DNA of 64,000 bases from Paractinoplanes polyasparticus (GCF_019710575.1 NZ_JAHWFK010000013.1:248001-312000); one strand, 5' to 3'. Positions 28,613 to 36,930 are shown, numbered from the stretch's first letter. The notes: generated by a model not told the origin, from the letters alone. Numbers and translations: made by a program.

Positions 28613-29059
28613 TCAGTGCTCCCCTCGCTGCACGAGCTTGGACCAGACCGTCACGACCGGTTCGCCGGCCACGGTGGTGACCTCGGTGCGGGTGGTCAGG
28701 AAGTCGTGCCCGCCCCGCGAGGTGATCTCGTCGACCGAGTTGACGCAGACCAGCTCGTCGCCGGCCACGACCGGGCGCGAGTAGGCGAACCGCTGGTCGC
28801 CGTGCACGACGCGGCTGTAGTCGAGGCCGAGTGCCGGGTCCTCGACGATCTGCCGGCTGGCCGCCATCGTGATCACGACGGGGAAGGTGGGCGGGGCCAC
28901 CACGTCGGCGTAGCCGAGGGCCCGGGCCGCGGCCGGATCGTGATATTCGACGTCGGTGGCGCCGATCGCGCGGGCGAACTCGCGGATCTTCTCGCGGCCG
29001 ACCTGGTAGGGCTCGGTGGCCGGCCAGCTGCGGCCGACGAAGGACTGGTCGAGGGGCAT
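28613..29059 (-). CDS. FAS1-like dehydratase, HadA-like partner
   Basis: A 148-residue hot-dog protein of the MaoC N-terminal type (YQVGREKIREFARAIGATDV ... APPTFPVVITM, then YSRPVVAGDELVCVNSVDEI). It lacks the DxxxxH catalytic block of its neighbour, as HadA/HadC do, and probably shapes the acyl-chain pocket of a two-subunit dehydratase. Confidence 0.85.
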   Translation of the reverse strand: MPLDQSFVGRSWPATEPYQVGREKIREFARAIGATDVEYHDPAAARALGYADVVAPPTFPVVITMAASRQIVEDPALGLDYSRVVHGDQRFAYSRPVVAGDELVCVNSVDEITSRGGHDFLTTRTEVTTVAGEPVVTVWSKLVQRGEH

Positions 29060-29144
29060 GAGGCCAACCTACTGGAGCCGTGAACGACTCTGCGCCGCCC
29101 GGTCGTGACCGGGCGGCGCAGAGCGGAAAGCTTGAGGGGTGTTG

Positions 29145-29312
29145 TCAGCGGGTCTCGCGGTGAAGCGTGTGACGGCCGTCGCGCGGGCAGAACTTCTTCA
29201 GCTCGACGCGGTCGGGGTCGTTACGACGGTTCTTCCGGGTGATGTAGTTCCGCTCCTTGCACTCCGTACAAGCCAGGGTGATCTTCGGACGGACGTCGGT
29301 CGCCTTGGCCAC
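29145..29312 (-). CDS. rpmG: 50S ribosomal protein L33 with incomplete zinc ribbon
   Basis: A 55-residue L33, GTG start with AGGAAGG upstream. The sequence reads [20 protein letters not shown], then [20 protein letters not shown], then [15 protein letters not shown]. The first CxxC (C15, C18) is present but the second pair reads CPRD, so the fourth ligand Cys is replaced by Asp. Its position before the Had-like genes matches mycobacterial rpmG2. Confidence 0.95.
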   Translation of the reverse strand: MAKATDVRPKITLACTECKERNYITRKNRRNDPDRVELKKFCPRDGRHTLHRETR

Positions 29313-29418
29313 GACGGGTTGCCTTCCTGCTAACGGGAAATCTTAACGACGCTCCAGATTACGCCCTGGGAGCGTCGACATGCAAAGTGGGACCCCGGGT
29401 GGGATCCCTCGTTACCAG

Positions 29419-29491
29419 TAGCGGTGGCCGGACTTGAACCGGCGACACAGCGATTATGAGCCGCTTGCTCTGCCATCTGAGCTACACCGCC
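29419..29491 (-). tRNA. tRNA-Met, elongator (CAT)
   Basis: A 73-nt cloverleaf: acceptor GGCGGTG with CACCGCT (G1-U72), D-arm GCTCAGATGGCAGAGC, anticodon loop CTCATAA, T-arm CCGGTTCAAGTCCGG. The anticodon stem lacks the three G-C pairs of initiator tRNA, so this is the elongator form. Confidence 0.96.
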
Positions 29492-29539
29492 AGAGCCAGG
29501 CTCAAGTCCAGCGCCTGAGGCGGGAACGAACCCGGTAGA

Positions 29540-29612
29540 GCCCCCTTACGGAATCGAACCGTAGACCTTCTCCTTACCATGGAGACGCTCTGCCGACTGA
29601 GCTAAGGGGGCT
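29540..29612 (-). tRNA. tRNA-Thr (GGT)
   Basis: A 73-nt cloverleaf: acceptor GCCCCCT/AGGGGGC, D-arm GCTCAGTCGGCAGAGC, anticodon loop ATGGTAA giving GGT, T-arm ACGGTTCGATTCCGT. It lies 48 bp upstream of tRNA-Met in the same direction. Confidence 0.97.
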
Positions 29613-29705
29613 TGCGCGCGATCTCTCGCTTGTTGCGCAGTCGAAAGCTTACACGGCCCGTCGGCGGGGGTGAAATCGACTCCCCCAAAGCCGTGTCGGG
29701 GCAGG

Positions 29706-32240
29706 TCAGATCACCGCTCGGAGCCTGCGGACCTCGCCTGTCTCGGTGGTGGCCGGCTCGGTCTGAGCGTTGAACCAGGCCTCCAACCGCTCGTACGGAA
29801 GCGGGCGGCTGAACAGGTAACCCTGGCCGATCTCGCAGCCCATCTCTTCCAGCAGGTCGAGAGTGAGCTCGCTCTCGACGCCCTCGGCGACCACGGTGAG
29901 ACCGAACTCACGGGCCAGGCTGATCACCGCGCGGACGATCGCCATGTCGCCGGTGTCGGTCGCCATGCCCTGCACGAAGCTGTCGTCGATCTTCACCTCG
30001 TGGACCGGCCACTGACGCAGGTAGGACAACGAGGACGCGCCGGTGCCGAAGTCGTCGACGCTGAGCCGCACCCCGAGGTCGCGCAGGCGATAGAGGGTGG
30101 GCAGCACGCGTTCGATGTCGCCGAGCATGCCGGGCTCGGAGATCTCGAAGGTCACCTGGGCCGCGTTCACGCCGTAGTGCTCGAGCAGCGCGCTCACCTT
30201 GTCGGGGAAGCGGGAGTCGAGCAGTGTGCGCACCGACAGGTTGACCGCGATCGAGAGCGGGCGTTCCTGGTCGGCCCACTCGCGGCAGCGCCGCAGGCCC
30301 TCGGTGAGCACCACCTCGGTCAGGCGGGAGAGCTGGCCGGTGTGCTCGGCGACCGCGATGAAGTCTTCCGGCAGCACCTCGCCCTGGGCCGGGTGCTGCC
30401 AGCGGGCGAGGCACTCCACGCCGACCAGGTGGCGGTCGGTCAGCGTGACCTTGGGCTGGAAGTAGACGTCGAGGGCGCCGTTGTCGAGCGCCGTCCGCAG
30501 GTCGGCCGCGATGCCCAGCCGGCGCACGGCCCGGGACTCGAGTGCGGGGTGGAAGAGTTGCACACCGTACGGAAGGACCTTGGCCGCGTTCGCCGCGAGC
30601 TCCGCCCGCTGCAGGAGCGTGTCGGGGTCGCCACCGTGGTCGGGATAGACCGACACCCCCACCGCCGTGTCGACGTCGAGGGTCAGCGTGCCGACCGTCA
30701 TCGAGCCCCGCAGCTGTTCGCGCATGTCGGTGGCCAGCTGGACGGTCGCGTCCGTGCTCTCGGCCCGCAGGGTGACCACGAACTCGTCGCCGCCGATGCG
30801 GCCGACCAGCGCGCCCGGCCCGGCGATGGCCCGCAGCCGGCCGGCCACCTCGGCCAGTAGTTTGTCGCCGGCGGCGTGGCCCATCGACTCGTTGACGTCA
30901 CGCTGGCCGTCGACGTCGAACAGCAGCACCACGACCACTTCGTCCTCGGCCCGCACCTTGACCGACTCGGCGAGCGCGTCGGTGATCCGCCGCCGGTTGG
31001 GCAGCGCCGTGAGGCGGTCGTGGTAGGCGTCGTGGCGCAGGCGGTCGACCAGCCGGGAGTTCTCGACCGCGGCCGCGGCGTGCGCGGCGATGGTCTCGAG
31101 CACCTGGATGTCGGCCGCCCGGAACGACCGAGCGTCGCCGAGCCGGTTGACCACCTCGAGGCTGCCGATCGTGATCTGCCCCGACCGCAGCGGAACGATC
31201 ACCACGTCCTTGATCTTGGATGCCCGGAGTTGCTTGCGCAGTTCCTCGGTGCCGCCGAAGCTGGGGCCGACCGCCATGCTGACGCCGTCGGCGATGGCCC
31301 GCTCGCGGATCTCGGGCGGGGTCGGCGAGAGGTCGAGCAGGCCCTTGTTCTCGACGCGGGCGGTGAGCAGCACCTCGGGGTGCCGGCCCTGCGGAGACAG
31401 ATAGAGAGTCGCGTATTCCGACCGCATCAGGGTCTGGACCCGGCCGAGCAGCACGTCGGGCAGGCCCGAGTCGGCGCCGACCTCCCGCACCGCCTTGGTC
31501 AGCTCGTAGACCTCAGCCAGCGTGCGGTGCTGCCGGAAGAACTCGGCGAACGAGCGCAGCATCAGGATCAGCGCGGCGACGAGCACGACCAGCAGGACGG
31601 CCGACCAGCGGGTGGCCTCGAGCGCGACCAGGAAGACCAGGCCGATCACCACGTTGACGCCGGCGATGATCAGCGCCGGACCGCCGCCCCGCAACACATC
31701 CTGACCCGCGCGCACACTGTTGACCACGCTCATCACGCCCGCCGTGCCGAGCAGGTCGGCGAACGTGTAGACGGCCAGGGCCGCGGCGAGGATCAGCCAG
31801 GTGCGGGGGCCGCCACCGTCGAAACCGGGCAGCGCCGCGACGACCATCGAGGCCAACGTGATGCTGGCCGAGTTCTTGGCGACGTTGAACCACAGCTTGG
31901 TCGGCATGATCACGGCCGACCGGAGCACCTGGGTGATGAGGGTGGCCAGCGCGACGACGCAGATCACCATCGGCGCCGGCAGGTAATAGAGCACCAGGAC
32001 GAACGGGACCTCGACCAGGACGATCCCGTAGGTGCTGCGGCGGATGACGACGTGGAAGACGCCGACATAGACGAGGCAGATGCCAGCCAATGCCAGCAGG
32101 CCGGCGGGCCACTCGTCGTACCATTCGCGATCGGCGAGCCAGAAGCCGATGAATGAGGCCAGAGTAAAAGCGCCCAGCGGGCCGGTCAGCAGCCACGCGT
32201 ATTGCGCGGAGCGCGGCCGCGCTTGGGGACGCTCGGCCAT
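29706..32240 (-). CDS. Membrane-bound GAF-GGDEF-EAL cyclic-di-GMP enzyme
   Basis: An 844-residue protein predicted to make and/or break cyclic-di-GMP. I chose ATG 32240, preceded by GAGGAGC. About eight membrane helices span residues 15-235, then a GAF-like domain (270-410). The diguanylate cyclase domain has an intact GGDEF (near 482) and no clear RxxD inhibitory site. The EAL domain has ECLARW (near 607), NLSV, FEISE, DDFGTG, KIDD and AEGVES, so catalytic ligands look retained although EAL reads ECL. It stands alone beside the tRNA cluster. Confidence 0.92.
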   Translation of the reverse strand: MAERPQARPRSAQYAWLLTGPLGAFTLASFIGFWLADREWYDEWPAGLLALAGICLVYVGVFHVVIRRSTYGIVLVEVPFVLVLYYLPAPMVICVVALATLITQVLRSAVIMPTKLWFNVAKNSASITLASMVVAALPGFDGGGPRTWLILAAALAVYTFADLLGTAGVMSVVNSVRAGQDVLRGGGPALIIAGVNVVIGLVFLVALEATRWSAVLLVVLVAALILMLRSFAEFFRQHRTLAEVYELTKAVREVGADSGLPDVLLGRVQTLMRSEYATLYLSPQGRHPEVLLTARVENKGLLDLSPTPPEIRERAIADGVSMAVGPSFGGTEELRKQLRASKIKDVVIVPLRSGQITIGSLEVVNRLGDARSFRAADIQVLETIAAHAAAAVENSRLVDRLRHDAYHDRLTALPNRRRITDALAESVKVRAEDEVVVVLLFDVDGQRDVNESMGHAAGDKLLAEVAGRLRAIAGPGALVGRIGGDEFVVTLRAESTDATVQLATDMREQLRGSMTVGTLTLDVDTAVGVSVYPDHGGDPDTLLQRAELAANAAKVLPYGVQLFHPALESRAVRRLGIAADLRTALDNGALDVYFQPKVTLTDRHLVGVECLARWQHPAQGEVLPEDFIAVAEHTGQLSRLTEVVLTEGLRRCREWADQERPLSIAVNLSVRTLLDSRFPDKVSALLEHYGVNAAQVTFEISEPGMLGDIERVLPTLYRLRDLGVRLSVDDFGTGASSLSYLRQWPVHEVKIDDSFVQGMATDTGDMAIVRAVISLAREFGLTVVAEGVESELTLDLLEEMGCEIGQGYLFSRPLPYERLEAWFNAQTEPATTETGEVRRLRAVI

Positions 32241-32299
32241 TGCGCTCCTCGTCATTCGAACGTGCTAGCGACGCCTCACGTCGAGCAGGACGAAACGCC

Positions 32300-32464
32300 C
32301 TACTCCCACTCAGTGCCGATGTTCAGCGTGTGGCTGGAGTCGGTGCTGCGCGCGGCCTGAGGCTGCGGCTCCGCGGCATTTGCAGCCGCGGCACCGACGC
32401 CACCGAAGACGACGGTGAGCACGAAAACCAAGCCCGCGAGACGGCCCAGCTTCCTTGCGAACAT
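32300..32464 (-). CDS. Small secreted peptide, 54 residues
   Basis: ATG at 32464 has AGGAG eight bases upstream. The product starts MFARKLGRLAGLVFVLTVVF, a basic-hydrophobic Sec signal, with a likely AxA cleavage site at ANAAEP. About 25 mature residues follow, ending SSHTLNIGTEWE. There are no Cys residues. Function unknown; not recognised. It lies 59 bp downstream of no gene on the same strand and ends near the GGDEF-EAL start. Confidence 0.7.
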   Translation of the reverse strand: MFARKLGRLAGLVFVLTVVFGGVGAAAANAAEPQPQAARSTDSSHTLNIGTEWE

Positions 32465-32788
32465 GTTTGACTCCTGCGTTTTGTTACGCGCTCCGGGTGG
32501 GGTTCCATGATGGTGCCACACGGTGTGTGCGACTGGCAGTGTCCATCGGCGGGTCGAAACCGCGCATTCCGAAATCCTGACCGAACGGTTGAGTTCCTAC
32601 CCCCACGTAACAGCGCAGAATGGCGACTTTATGTCCGAAATAGTGGGAGAAGTGAGGGCAATTCACGTGCTTGATGCGCCTTCACCACCGCTTCCAACGC
32701 GCCACCCGCGCCGAGGACGTGCTGCCCAGGACGTGGCCGCCGGAAGGCCGGTGACGCCGACGACCGGCTCGGAGCACTCGCGGGGCTG
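32465..32788. other. Intergenic region upstream of the small peptide, no gene
   Basis: This 324-bp stretch is AT-richer than its surroundings near 32570-32680, as expected of a promoter region. Open frames crossing it lack ribosome sites and family features. No certain promoter was assigned. Confidence 0.45.
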
Positions 32789-33091
32789 CTATCTGTTGAC
32801 CGGCCGCTGCCGGCCCCGCGGCCGGAACCGGACGAGCGCCACCCCGGCCATGACGATCGCCAGGAGGGTGATCGTGACGGTGACGACCCCCTGGTTGATG
32901 CCCGTGGCGATCACCACGAGACCCAGGGCCACGCCGAAGAGGAAGTGGTAGAAGCCGGCGTCCCGCACCGAGCGGAAGGCCCGCGCGGTCGGCTCCGGCG
33001 CCCGGCCGGTCACCAGGATGACCAGGCCGTACAGCGCCAGCACGGCCCCGGCCACCCCACCCGCCAGCATGGTCCAGCTACTGGTGCTCAT
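32789..33091 (-). CDS. Small membrane protein
   Basis: A 100-residue protein with three hydrophobic segments (MLAGGVAGAVLALYGLVILV, FYHFLFGVALGLVVIATGI and VVTVTITLLAIVMAGVALV) and a basic C-terminus (RFRPRGRQRPVNR). Function unknown. It lies 30 bp after the YajQ gene and may be co-transcribed with it. Confidence 0.75.
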   Translation of the reverse strand: MSTSSWTMLAGGVAGAVLALYGLVILVTGRAPEPTARAFRSVRDAGFYHFLFGVALGLVVIATGINQGVVTVTITLLAIVMAGVALVRFRPRGRQRPVNR

Positions 33092-33121
33092 CGCCCCAGT
33101 CTGTGCCTCCGGCGGTTCCCG

Positions 33122-33616
33122 TCAGCGGTAATTCGTGAACTGGAGGGCGACCCCGAAGTCCTCGGCCTTGAGCAGGGCGATCACGGCCTGGAGGTCGTCG
33201 CGCTTCTTGCCGGTGACGCGCAGCTGGTCGCCCTGGATCTGGGCCTGCACGCCCTTGGGCCCCTCGTCCCGGATCTTCTTGCTGATCGCCTTGGCCTTGT
33301 CGGTCTCGATGCCCTCGATCACCTTGCAGTCGATCTTGTAGGTCTTGCCGGACTGCCGGGGCTCCCCCGCGTCCAGGGCCTTCAGCGAGATGTTCCGCTT
33401 GACCAGCTTCTCCTTGAAGACGTCGAGCGCGGCGGTGGCCCGCTCCTCGGTCTCGGAGGTGATGGTGACCCCGTTGTCGCCCGACTTGGCGACGGTGGTG
33501 CCGGTGCCCCGGAAGTCGAACCGGGTGCCGAGCTCCTTTTCCGCCTGGTGGAAAGCGTTGTCCACTTCCTGCTGGTCGACCTTGCTCACGATGTCGAAGG
33601 ACGGGCTCGCTGCCAT
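33122..33616 (-). CDS. YajQ family nucleotide-binding protein
   Basis: A 164-residue UPF0234/YajQ protein with family blocks [50 protein letters not shown] and [19 protein letters not shown] C-terminus ([19 protein letters not shown]). Family members bind RNA or nucleotides, and a Xanthomonas homologue binds cyclic-di-GMP. A cyclic-di-GMP enzyme is encoded 0.9 kb away, but any link is speculation. Confidence 0.93.
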   Translation of the reverse strand: MAASPSFDIVSKVDQQEVDNAFHQAEKELGTRFDFRGTGTTVAKSGDNGVTITSETEERATAALDVFKEKLVKRNISLKALDAGEPRQSGKTYKIDCKVIEGIETDKAKAISKKIRDEGPKGVQAQIQGDQLRVTGKKRDDLQAVIALLKAEDFGVALQFTNYR

Positions 33617-33767
33617 GATCAGAACTCCTGCGATGCTGGCTCTCGTCGATGGGGCGTCAGGCCACTGAAACGGGCTTTGACATGCCGACCGTACCCGGTT
33701 GCAAAACCGGTCGGCGGTACGGTTAAGCTGTTCTCCGCTGCCACGGGAGACCGTGGTTGCGTGCCCA

Positions 33768-33848
33768 GGCGGGTTGCCCGAGCGGCCAATGGGAGCGGAC
33801 TGTAAATCCGTCGCGAAAGCTACAGAGGTTCGAATCCTCTACCCGCCA
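33768..33848 (+). tRNA. tRNA-Tyr (GTA), integration target
   Basis: An 81-nt class II tRNA with acceptor GGCGGGT/ACCCGCC, anticodon GTA (ACTGTAAATC), a long variable arm and T-arm GAGGTTCGAATCCTC. The bases after the discriminator read CCA. Its 3' part from 33792 is the left copy of the 58-bp repeat, so integration rebuilt a complete tRNA. Confidence 0.97.
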
Positions 33849-33849
33849 C
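33792..33849 (+). repeat. attL, 58-bp direct repeat (left copy)
   Basis: Identical over all 58 bp to 49988-50045. It spans the anticodon stem to the tRNA 3' end plus one C. The bases just outside differ (G before and C after here; A before and A after in the right copy), which fixes the limits. Confidence 0.95.
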
Positions 33850-33858
33850 CACAGGCAC

Positions 33859-33903
33859 AAAGAGGCCTCCGACCAGGCGTTATGCCGGTCGGGGGCCTCT
33901 TTC
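33859..33903 (+). terminator. Hairpin just inside the element after tRNA-Tyr
   Basis: The stem AAAGAGGCC-TCCGACC pairs with GGTCGGG-GGCCTCTTT around a 12-nt loop, ending in a T run. It would terminate the rebuilt tRNA-Tyr transcript, and on the other strand transcription arriving from the integrase gene. It was brought by the element, since the chromosomal terminator is now 16 kb away. Confidence 0.75.
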
Positions 33904-33982
33904 GTGTGTCTCACTCGGTCTCAGTCGGTCCCGATTGATCTCGCTATCTGTCCCCCATACGTCCCCCGAACTTTGGGGTTGA

Positions 33983-35416
33983 TCAGGCGGCCATGTCGTC
34001 CATGTCGGGGAAGGTCTCGAACCCCTCTTCGATGCGCTGTATCGCCGCCGCCTCCTCGCCGAAGATCCAGCTTGCATAGATCTCCAACAGGACCTTGATG
34101 CTGTGTCCCGCCCACCGGGCGACCAGCGCCGGGGAGATCCCGCGGGAGAGCCAGTAGGACACGCACGCAGCCCTCAGGTCGTACGGCCGGCGCGCCACCG
34201 GTGACGCCTGCTCGGCCGGCGTGAACGCCGCGGCCCTCGCCTTGTGGAACGCCGTACTGATCGCGTTGCGGGTGACCGGCCGGCCTCGCGCGGCGACGTA
34301 GATGCCGCCCGGCCCGCGGCGACTGGCGAAGATCCGGCCCGTCGGTCCGGGCGGCCACTGCTCGATGTGGCGGTCCAGCAGGGCGCACAGCGGCGGCGCG
34401 GCTGGCACGTCGCGCACCGCGTTGTCGGGCCGGTGCTTGAGCCCGCGCTCCTCGATCGAGTCCCCGGTGTCGGTCCACCCGGCGCCCGCTTCGCTGAGCG
34501 CTCCGGTCAGGTGCAGGCGGCCCCACCCACCTTTCTTCCGTGGTCGCTCGTACTCCGAGTCGGTCAGGTTCAGGCTCTCCTCGGGCCGCAGCGCTGCCCA
34601 GTACATCGTCCCGAACAGGGCCTCCAGCTCGGGCGTGGTCTGCCGGACACCGATCAGCAGCCGGTGGCCCTGCCCCTGGTTGACGACCGCCCGCCGGTCT
34701 ACCTCGGTGCTGAGCTTCGGGGCCTCCCACCGCACCCGCTCGAACGGATGCGAGGGCATGTGCCCGGTCTCGACCCCGTACCGCAGGGCACCGCTGACGA
34801 TCGCTCGCTTCCGATGCACCGTGCTGGCCGAGGCTGCCTTGCCGTCCAGCCGTAAGGCGAGGGCATCGAGCAACTTGCGGGTCAGCGCTGGATCGGACAG
34901 GGCGGCCAGGTCCACGGTGTTGGACTCCAGCCAGAGCAGGGCGTTCGCCAGCTCCGCTGGGCGCTGCCCGGCGGCCCGGCGGCCCTTGTTGTACGACCAG
35001 CGGTAGAGGGCCGCACGGATCTGCTCGGTGGGTGGCGCGCCCCGCTTTGTGGACAGCAGTGCCATCGTCGCGGTAGTGAGCGCCTCGGCGATGTCCTTGC
35101 GGTGCTTGGCCGAGGCTCGCGGCCACTTGAGGTCCACATAGGCGATGGCCTGGTCGTGCCACGAGCGAGCGTTGAGAGCGCGGGCCATCGGCTCGGGTAG
35201 CCCAGTGGCCGTGTCGAACGCGGTGCCCTCGCGCTGCGCGGTGATCAGCTTGGAGCGGAAGCTCTCTGCGAGGGCCTTGGTCTTGAAGGTGTCGCCGAAC
35301 TTGCGTCCGGCGACCGCCCACCGCACTCGATACGAGGTCCGCGACTTGCCGCCGGCTGTCGGCGCGTACTTCCGATCCTCGATCTTGTAGACCTGCACGT
35401 CGTAGGTGGTGTTCAT
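33983..35416 (-). CDS. int: Tyrosine recombinase (AICE integrase)
   Basis: Site-specific recombinase of 477 residues for the tRNA-Tyr site. It has an N-terminal SAM-like core-binding region, then the catalytic domain with Arg I in ALRPEESL, box II RPYDLRAACVSYWLSRGIS, the WAGHS motif and the nucleophile Tyr in LLEIYASWI. Box II reads LRAAC where relatives usually have LRH. It is next to attL, and its start overlaps the excisionase stop by 4 bp. Confidence 0.95.
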   Translation of the reverse strand: MNTTYDVQVYKIEDRKYAPTAGGKSRTSYRVRWAVAGRKFGDTFKTKALAESFRSKLITAQREGTAFDTATGLPEPMARALNARSWHDQAIAYVDLKWPRASAKHRKDIAEALTTATMALLSTKRGAPPTEQIRAALYRWSYNKGRRAAGQRPAELANALLWLESNTVDLAALSDPALTRKLLDALALRLDGKAASASTVHRKRAIVSGALRYGVETGHMPSHPFERVRWEAPKLSTEVDRRAVVNQGQGHRLLIGVRQTTPELEALFGTMYWAALRPEESLNLTDSEYERPRKKGGWGRLHLTGALSEAGAGWTDTGDSIEERGLKHRPDNAVRDVPAAPPLCALLDRHIEQWPPGPTGRIFASRRGPGGIYVAARGRPVTRNAISTAFHKARAAAFTPAEQASPVARRPYDLRAACVSYWLSRGISPALVARWAGHSIKVLLEIYASWIFGEEAAAIQRIEEGFETFPDMDDMAA

Positions 35417-35601
35417 GCGGCTTGCGACTCCTCAAGGGTGGCGAGCCACGCCTCGTAGACGGCTCGACGGATGCGGATCTGACCGTTCGGCAGCTTGTAG
35501 GTGGCCGGTGCCAGGCCGAGCGCCTTCCACTTGAAAAAGGTCGACCTAGGCACCTGCTCTTCTTCCAGGAACTCAGCGAGGGTCAGTGATCGGCTTGCCA
35601 C
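35413..35601 (-). CDS. xis: Excisionase-type HTH protein
   Basis: A 62-residue winged-HTH protein (SLTLAEFLEEEQVPRSTFFK, WKALGLAPATYKLPNGQIRI). GTG at 35601 is chosen because GGAGGCCGGAACCC precedes it exactly as it precedes the internal ATG of the primase gene. Longer in-frame starts add a non-family Arg-rich stretch. It is translationally coupled to int. Confidence 0.85.
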   Translation of the reverse strand: MASRSLTLAEFLEEEQVPRSTFFKWKALGLAPATYKLPNGQIRIRRAVYEAWLATLEESQAA

Positions 35602-35798
35602 GGGTTCCGGCCTCCCTTGGCCTGGGTCCTGCGGGTCTGAGTGGCGCTGTGCTGGCCGTACGGCCGTCCGCGCGTGTCGGGCTGACAGTCGATGCAGTGC
35701 CTCGGCAGAGAGGCGGAGAGCGGCCCGCTGAGAGCCACGCTGAGCCAAGATCTCGGGCTACCTGGTGCCTTCGTATGAGTCTGAGCTGAAACAGCCAC
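35583..35798 (-). CDS. Possible small protein with CxxC
   Basis: An ORF of 71 residues with GTG start and GGGAG six bases upstream. Its second half has coding-like GC-rich third positions and contains RHCIDCQPDTRGRPYG. It overlaps the xis start by 19 bp. The start lies inside the loop of an inverted repeat. Not recognised; it may be non-coding. Confidence 0.4.
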   Translation of the reverse strand: MAVSAQTHTKAPGSPRSWLSVALSGPLSASLPRHCIDCQPDTRGRPYGQHSATQTRRTQAKGGRNPWQADH

Positions 35799-35816
35799 TT
35801 AGCTCCCTGTTTCAGC
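35785..35816 (-). promoter_or_regulatory. Inverted repeat enclosing a ribosome site
   Basis: GCTGAAACAG (35785-35794) and CTGTTTCAGC (35807-35816) form a perfect 10-bp stem. The loop holds GGGAG and the GTG start of the 71-residue ORF. It could sequester the ribosome site or be an operator for xis/int expression. A related repeat is at 49870-49909. Confidence 0.6.
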
Positions 35817-35829
35817 CTGTCCGTCCCGT

Positions 35830-36930
35830 TCATGACCGCAGTCCCGCTGTCCCCGAGCTGTCCCCCTCGTTTCCGCTGGTCAGAGGCGTTTGGGGGACTC
35901 CGGGGACAGCAGGGACACCGGGGACGCGATACCGGCCGCCGGTGTCGGCGGCGAGTTGCCCGTCGGCGAGCATCCGCTGGCAGGTGCGCTTGACGTTGTC
36001 GTAGGCGAGGCCGACCCCGTCGGCGATGACCTTGGGTGTGCTGCCGGGCGCGGTACGCAGGAAGCGCAGGATGGTCGCGCGGGTCTCGCCGATCTGGTGG
36101 TCTTCGGCCGGGCCGTCGAGCATCTGCCACGCCCCGGCCGCCGGGTCGAACGTGAGGGCGTACTCGTTCTCGTCGACGTCGCGGCCGGTCACGTGCAGCA
36201 CCCCGTCGCCCTGGTTGCGTGCCCGCTTAAGTACGAGGGTGGCGTCGGCGGCCCCGGCGAGGCCGTTGGTGCCGGACACTTCGGTGAGGAAGTCGTCGGA
36301 TCCTGCCTTGCGGACGTGGTGGACCAGGACGAACGCGACGCCGTAGTCGTCGGCGACCTTCTTGGCCCGGCCCACGGCGGCGTAGTCGGCGTCGTAGGCC
36401 GAGGCCCCGGGGGCGGAGTTGCCTCGGAGCTTGGCGAACACGTCGATGATGACCATGCGGGCGTTGGAGTGCCGGTCGAGCCAGGCGGCGATGGCCTGGT
36501 CGCCGCCTTGCGGCAGGGGCGGGCATTCGGTGGCCAGTGTGAGCCCGGCCGGGGCGGGCCGAGGGCCGAGGACCTTGCGGAGCCGGTTTTGCAGGCGGCG
36601 GGCGGTGTCTTCTAGGGCGAGGTAGAGCACCGGCCCGGCGTCGACGTCGATCGCGCCGAACGCCTTGCCGCCGGTGGCGACGTCCACGCCGAGGCCAAGG
36701 GACATCCAGGACTTGCCGACCTTGGGTGGCCCGCAGAGCAGGTTGCAGCCCTCCGACAGCACGCCGGGTACGGCCCACTTGGGTGGGGCGAACTCCATCG
36801 CCATGATGTCGGCGGCGGACCACGAGGTGCGGATCCGGGCGGGCCGCTCCTGCTCAGACGACAGGATCTCGGCGGCGTCGTCCGGCCCGGCGACACGCAG
36901 GTTCGGCCGGTCGGCCGGCACGGCGCTCAC
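35830..36930 (-). CDS. RepA-like AAA ATPase (replication protein)
   Basis: A 366-residue protein of the AAA_25/RepA hexameric helicase group. Walker A is GPPKVGKS (67-74), Walker B-like MVIIDVFAKL, then FVLVHHVRKAGSDDFL and SGTNGLAGAADATLVL. The C-terminus has a winged-HTH (TPKVIADGVGLAYDNVKRTC). It probably unwinds the excised element for replication together with the adjacent primase; their genes overlap by 4 bp. The last residues (VPGVPAVPGVPQTP) come from a GTCCC-rich DNA tract. Confidence 0.88.
   Translation of the reverse strand: MSAVPADRPNLRVAGPDDAAEILSSEQERPARIRTSWSAADIMAMEFAPPKWAVPGVLSEGCNLLCGPPKVGKSWMSLGLGVDVATGGKAFGAIDVDAGPVLYLALEDTARRLQNRLRKVLGPRPAPAGLTLATECPPLPQGGDQAIAAWLDRHSNARMVIIDVFAKLRGNSAPGASAYDADYAAVGRAKKVADDYGVAFVLVHHVRKAGSDDFLTEVSGTNGLAGAADATLVLKRARNQGDGVLHVTGRDVDENEYALTFDPAAGAWQMLDGPAEDHQIGETRATILRFLRTAPGSTPKVIADGVGLAYDNVKRTCQRMLADGQLAADTGGRYRVPGVPAVPGVPQTPLTSGNEGDSSGTAGLRS

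Noticed and set aside
32523..32951. A 142-residue plus-strand ORF
   Set aside because: It starts in a promoter-like region without a ribosome site and runs antisense into a convincing membrane-protein gene.
33677..33727. TTGACA box as the tRNA-Tyr promoter
   Set aside because: A perfect -35-like TTGACA is at 33677-33682, but no acceptable -10 lies 16-18 bp downstream, so no promoter was annotated.
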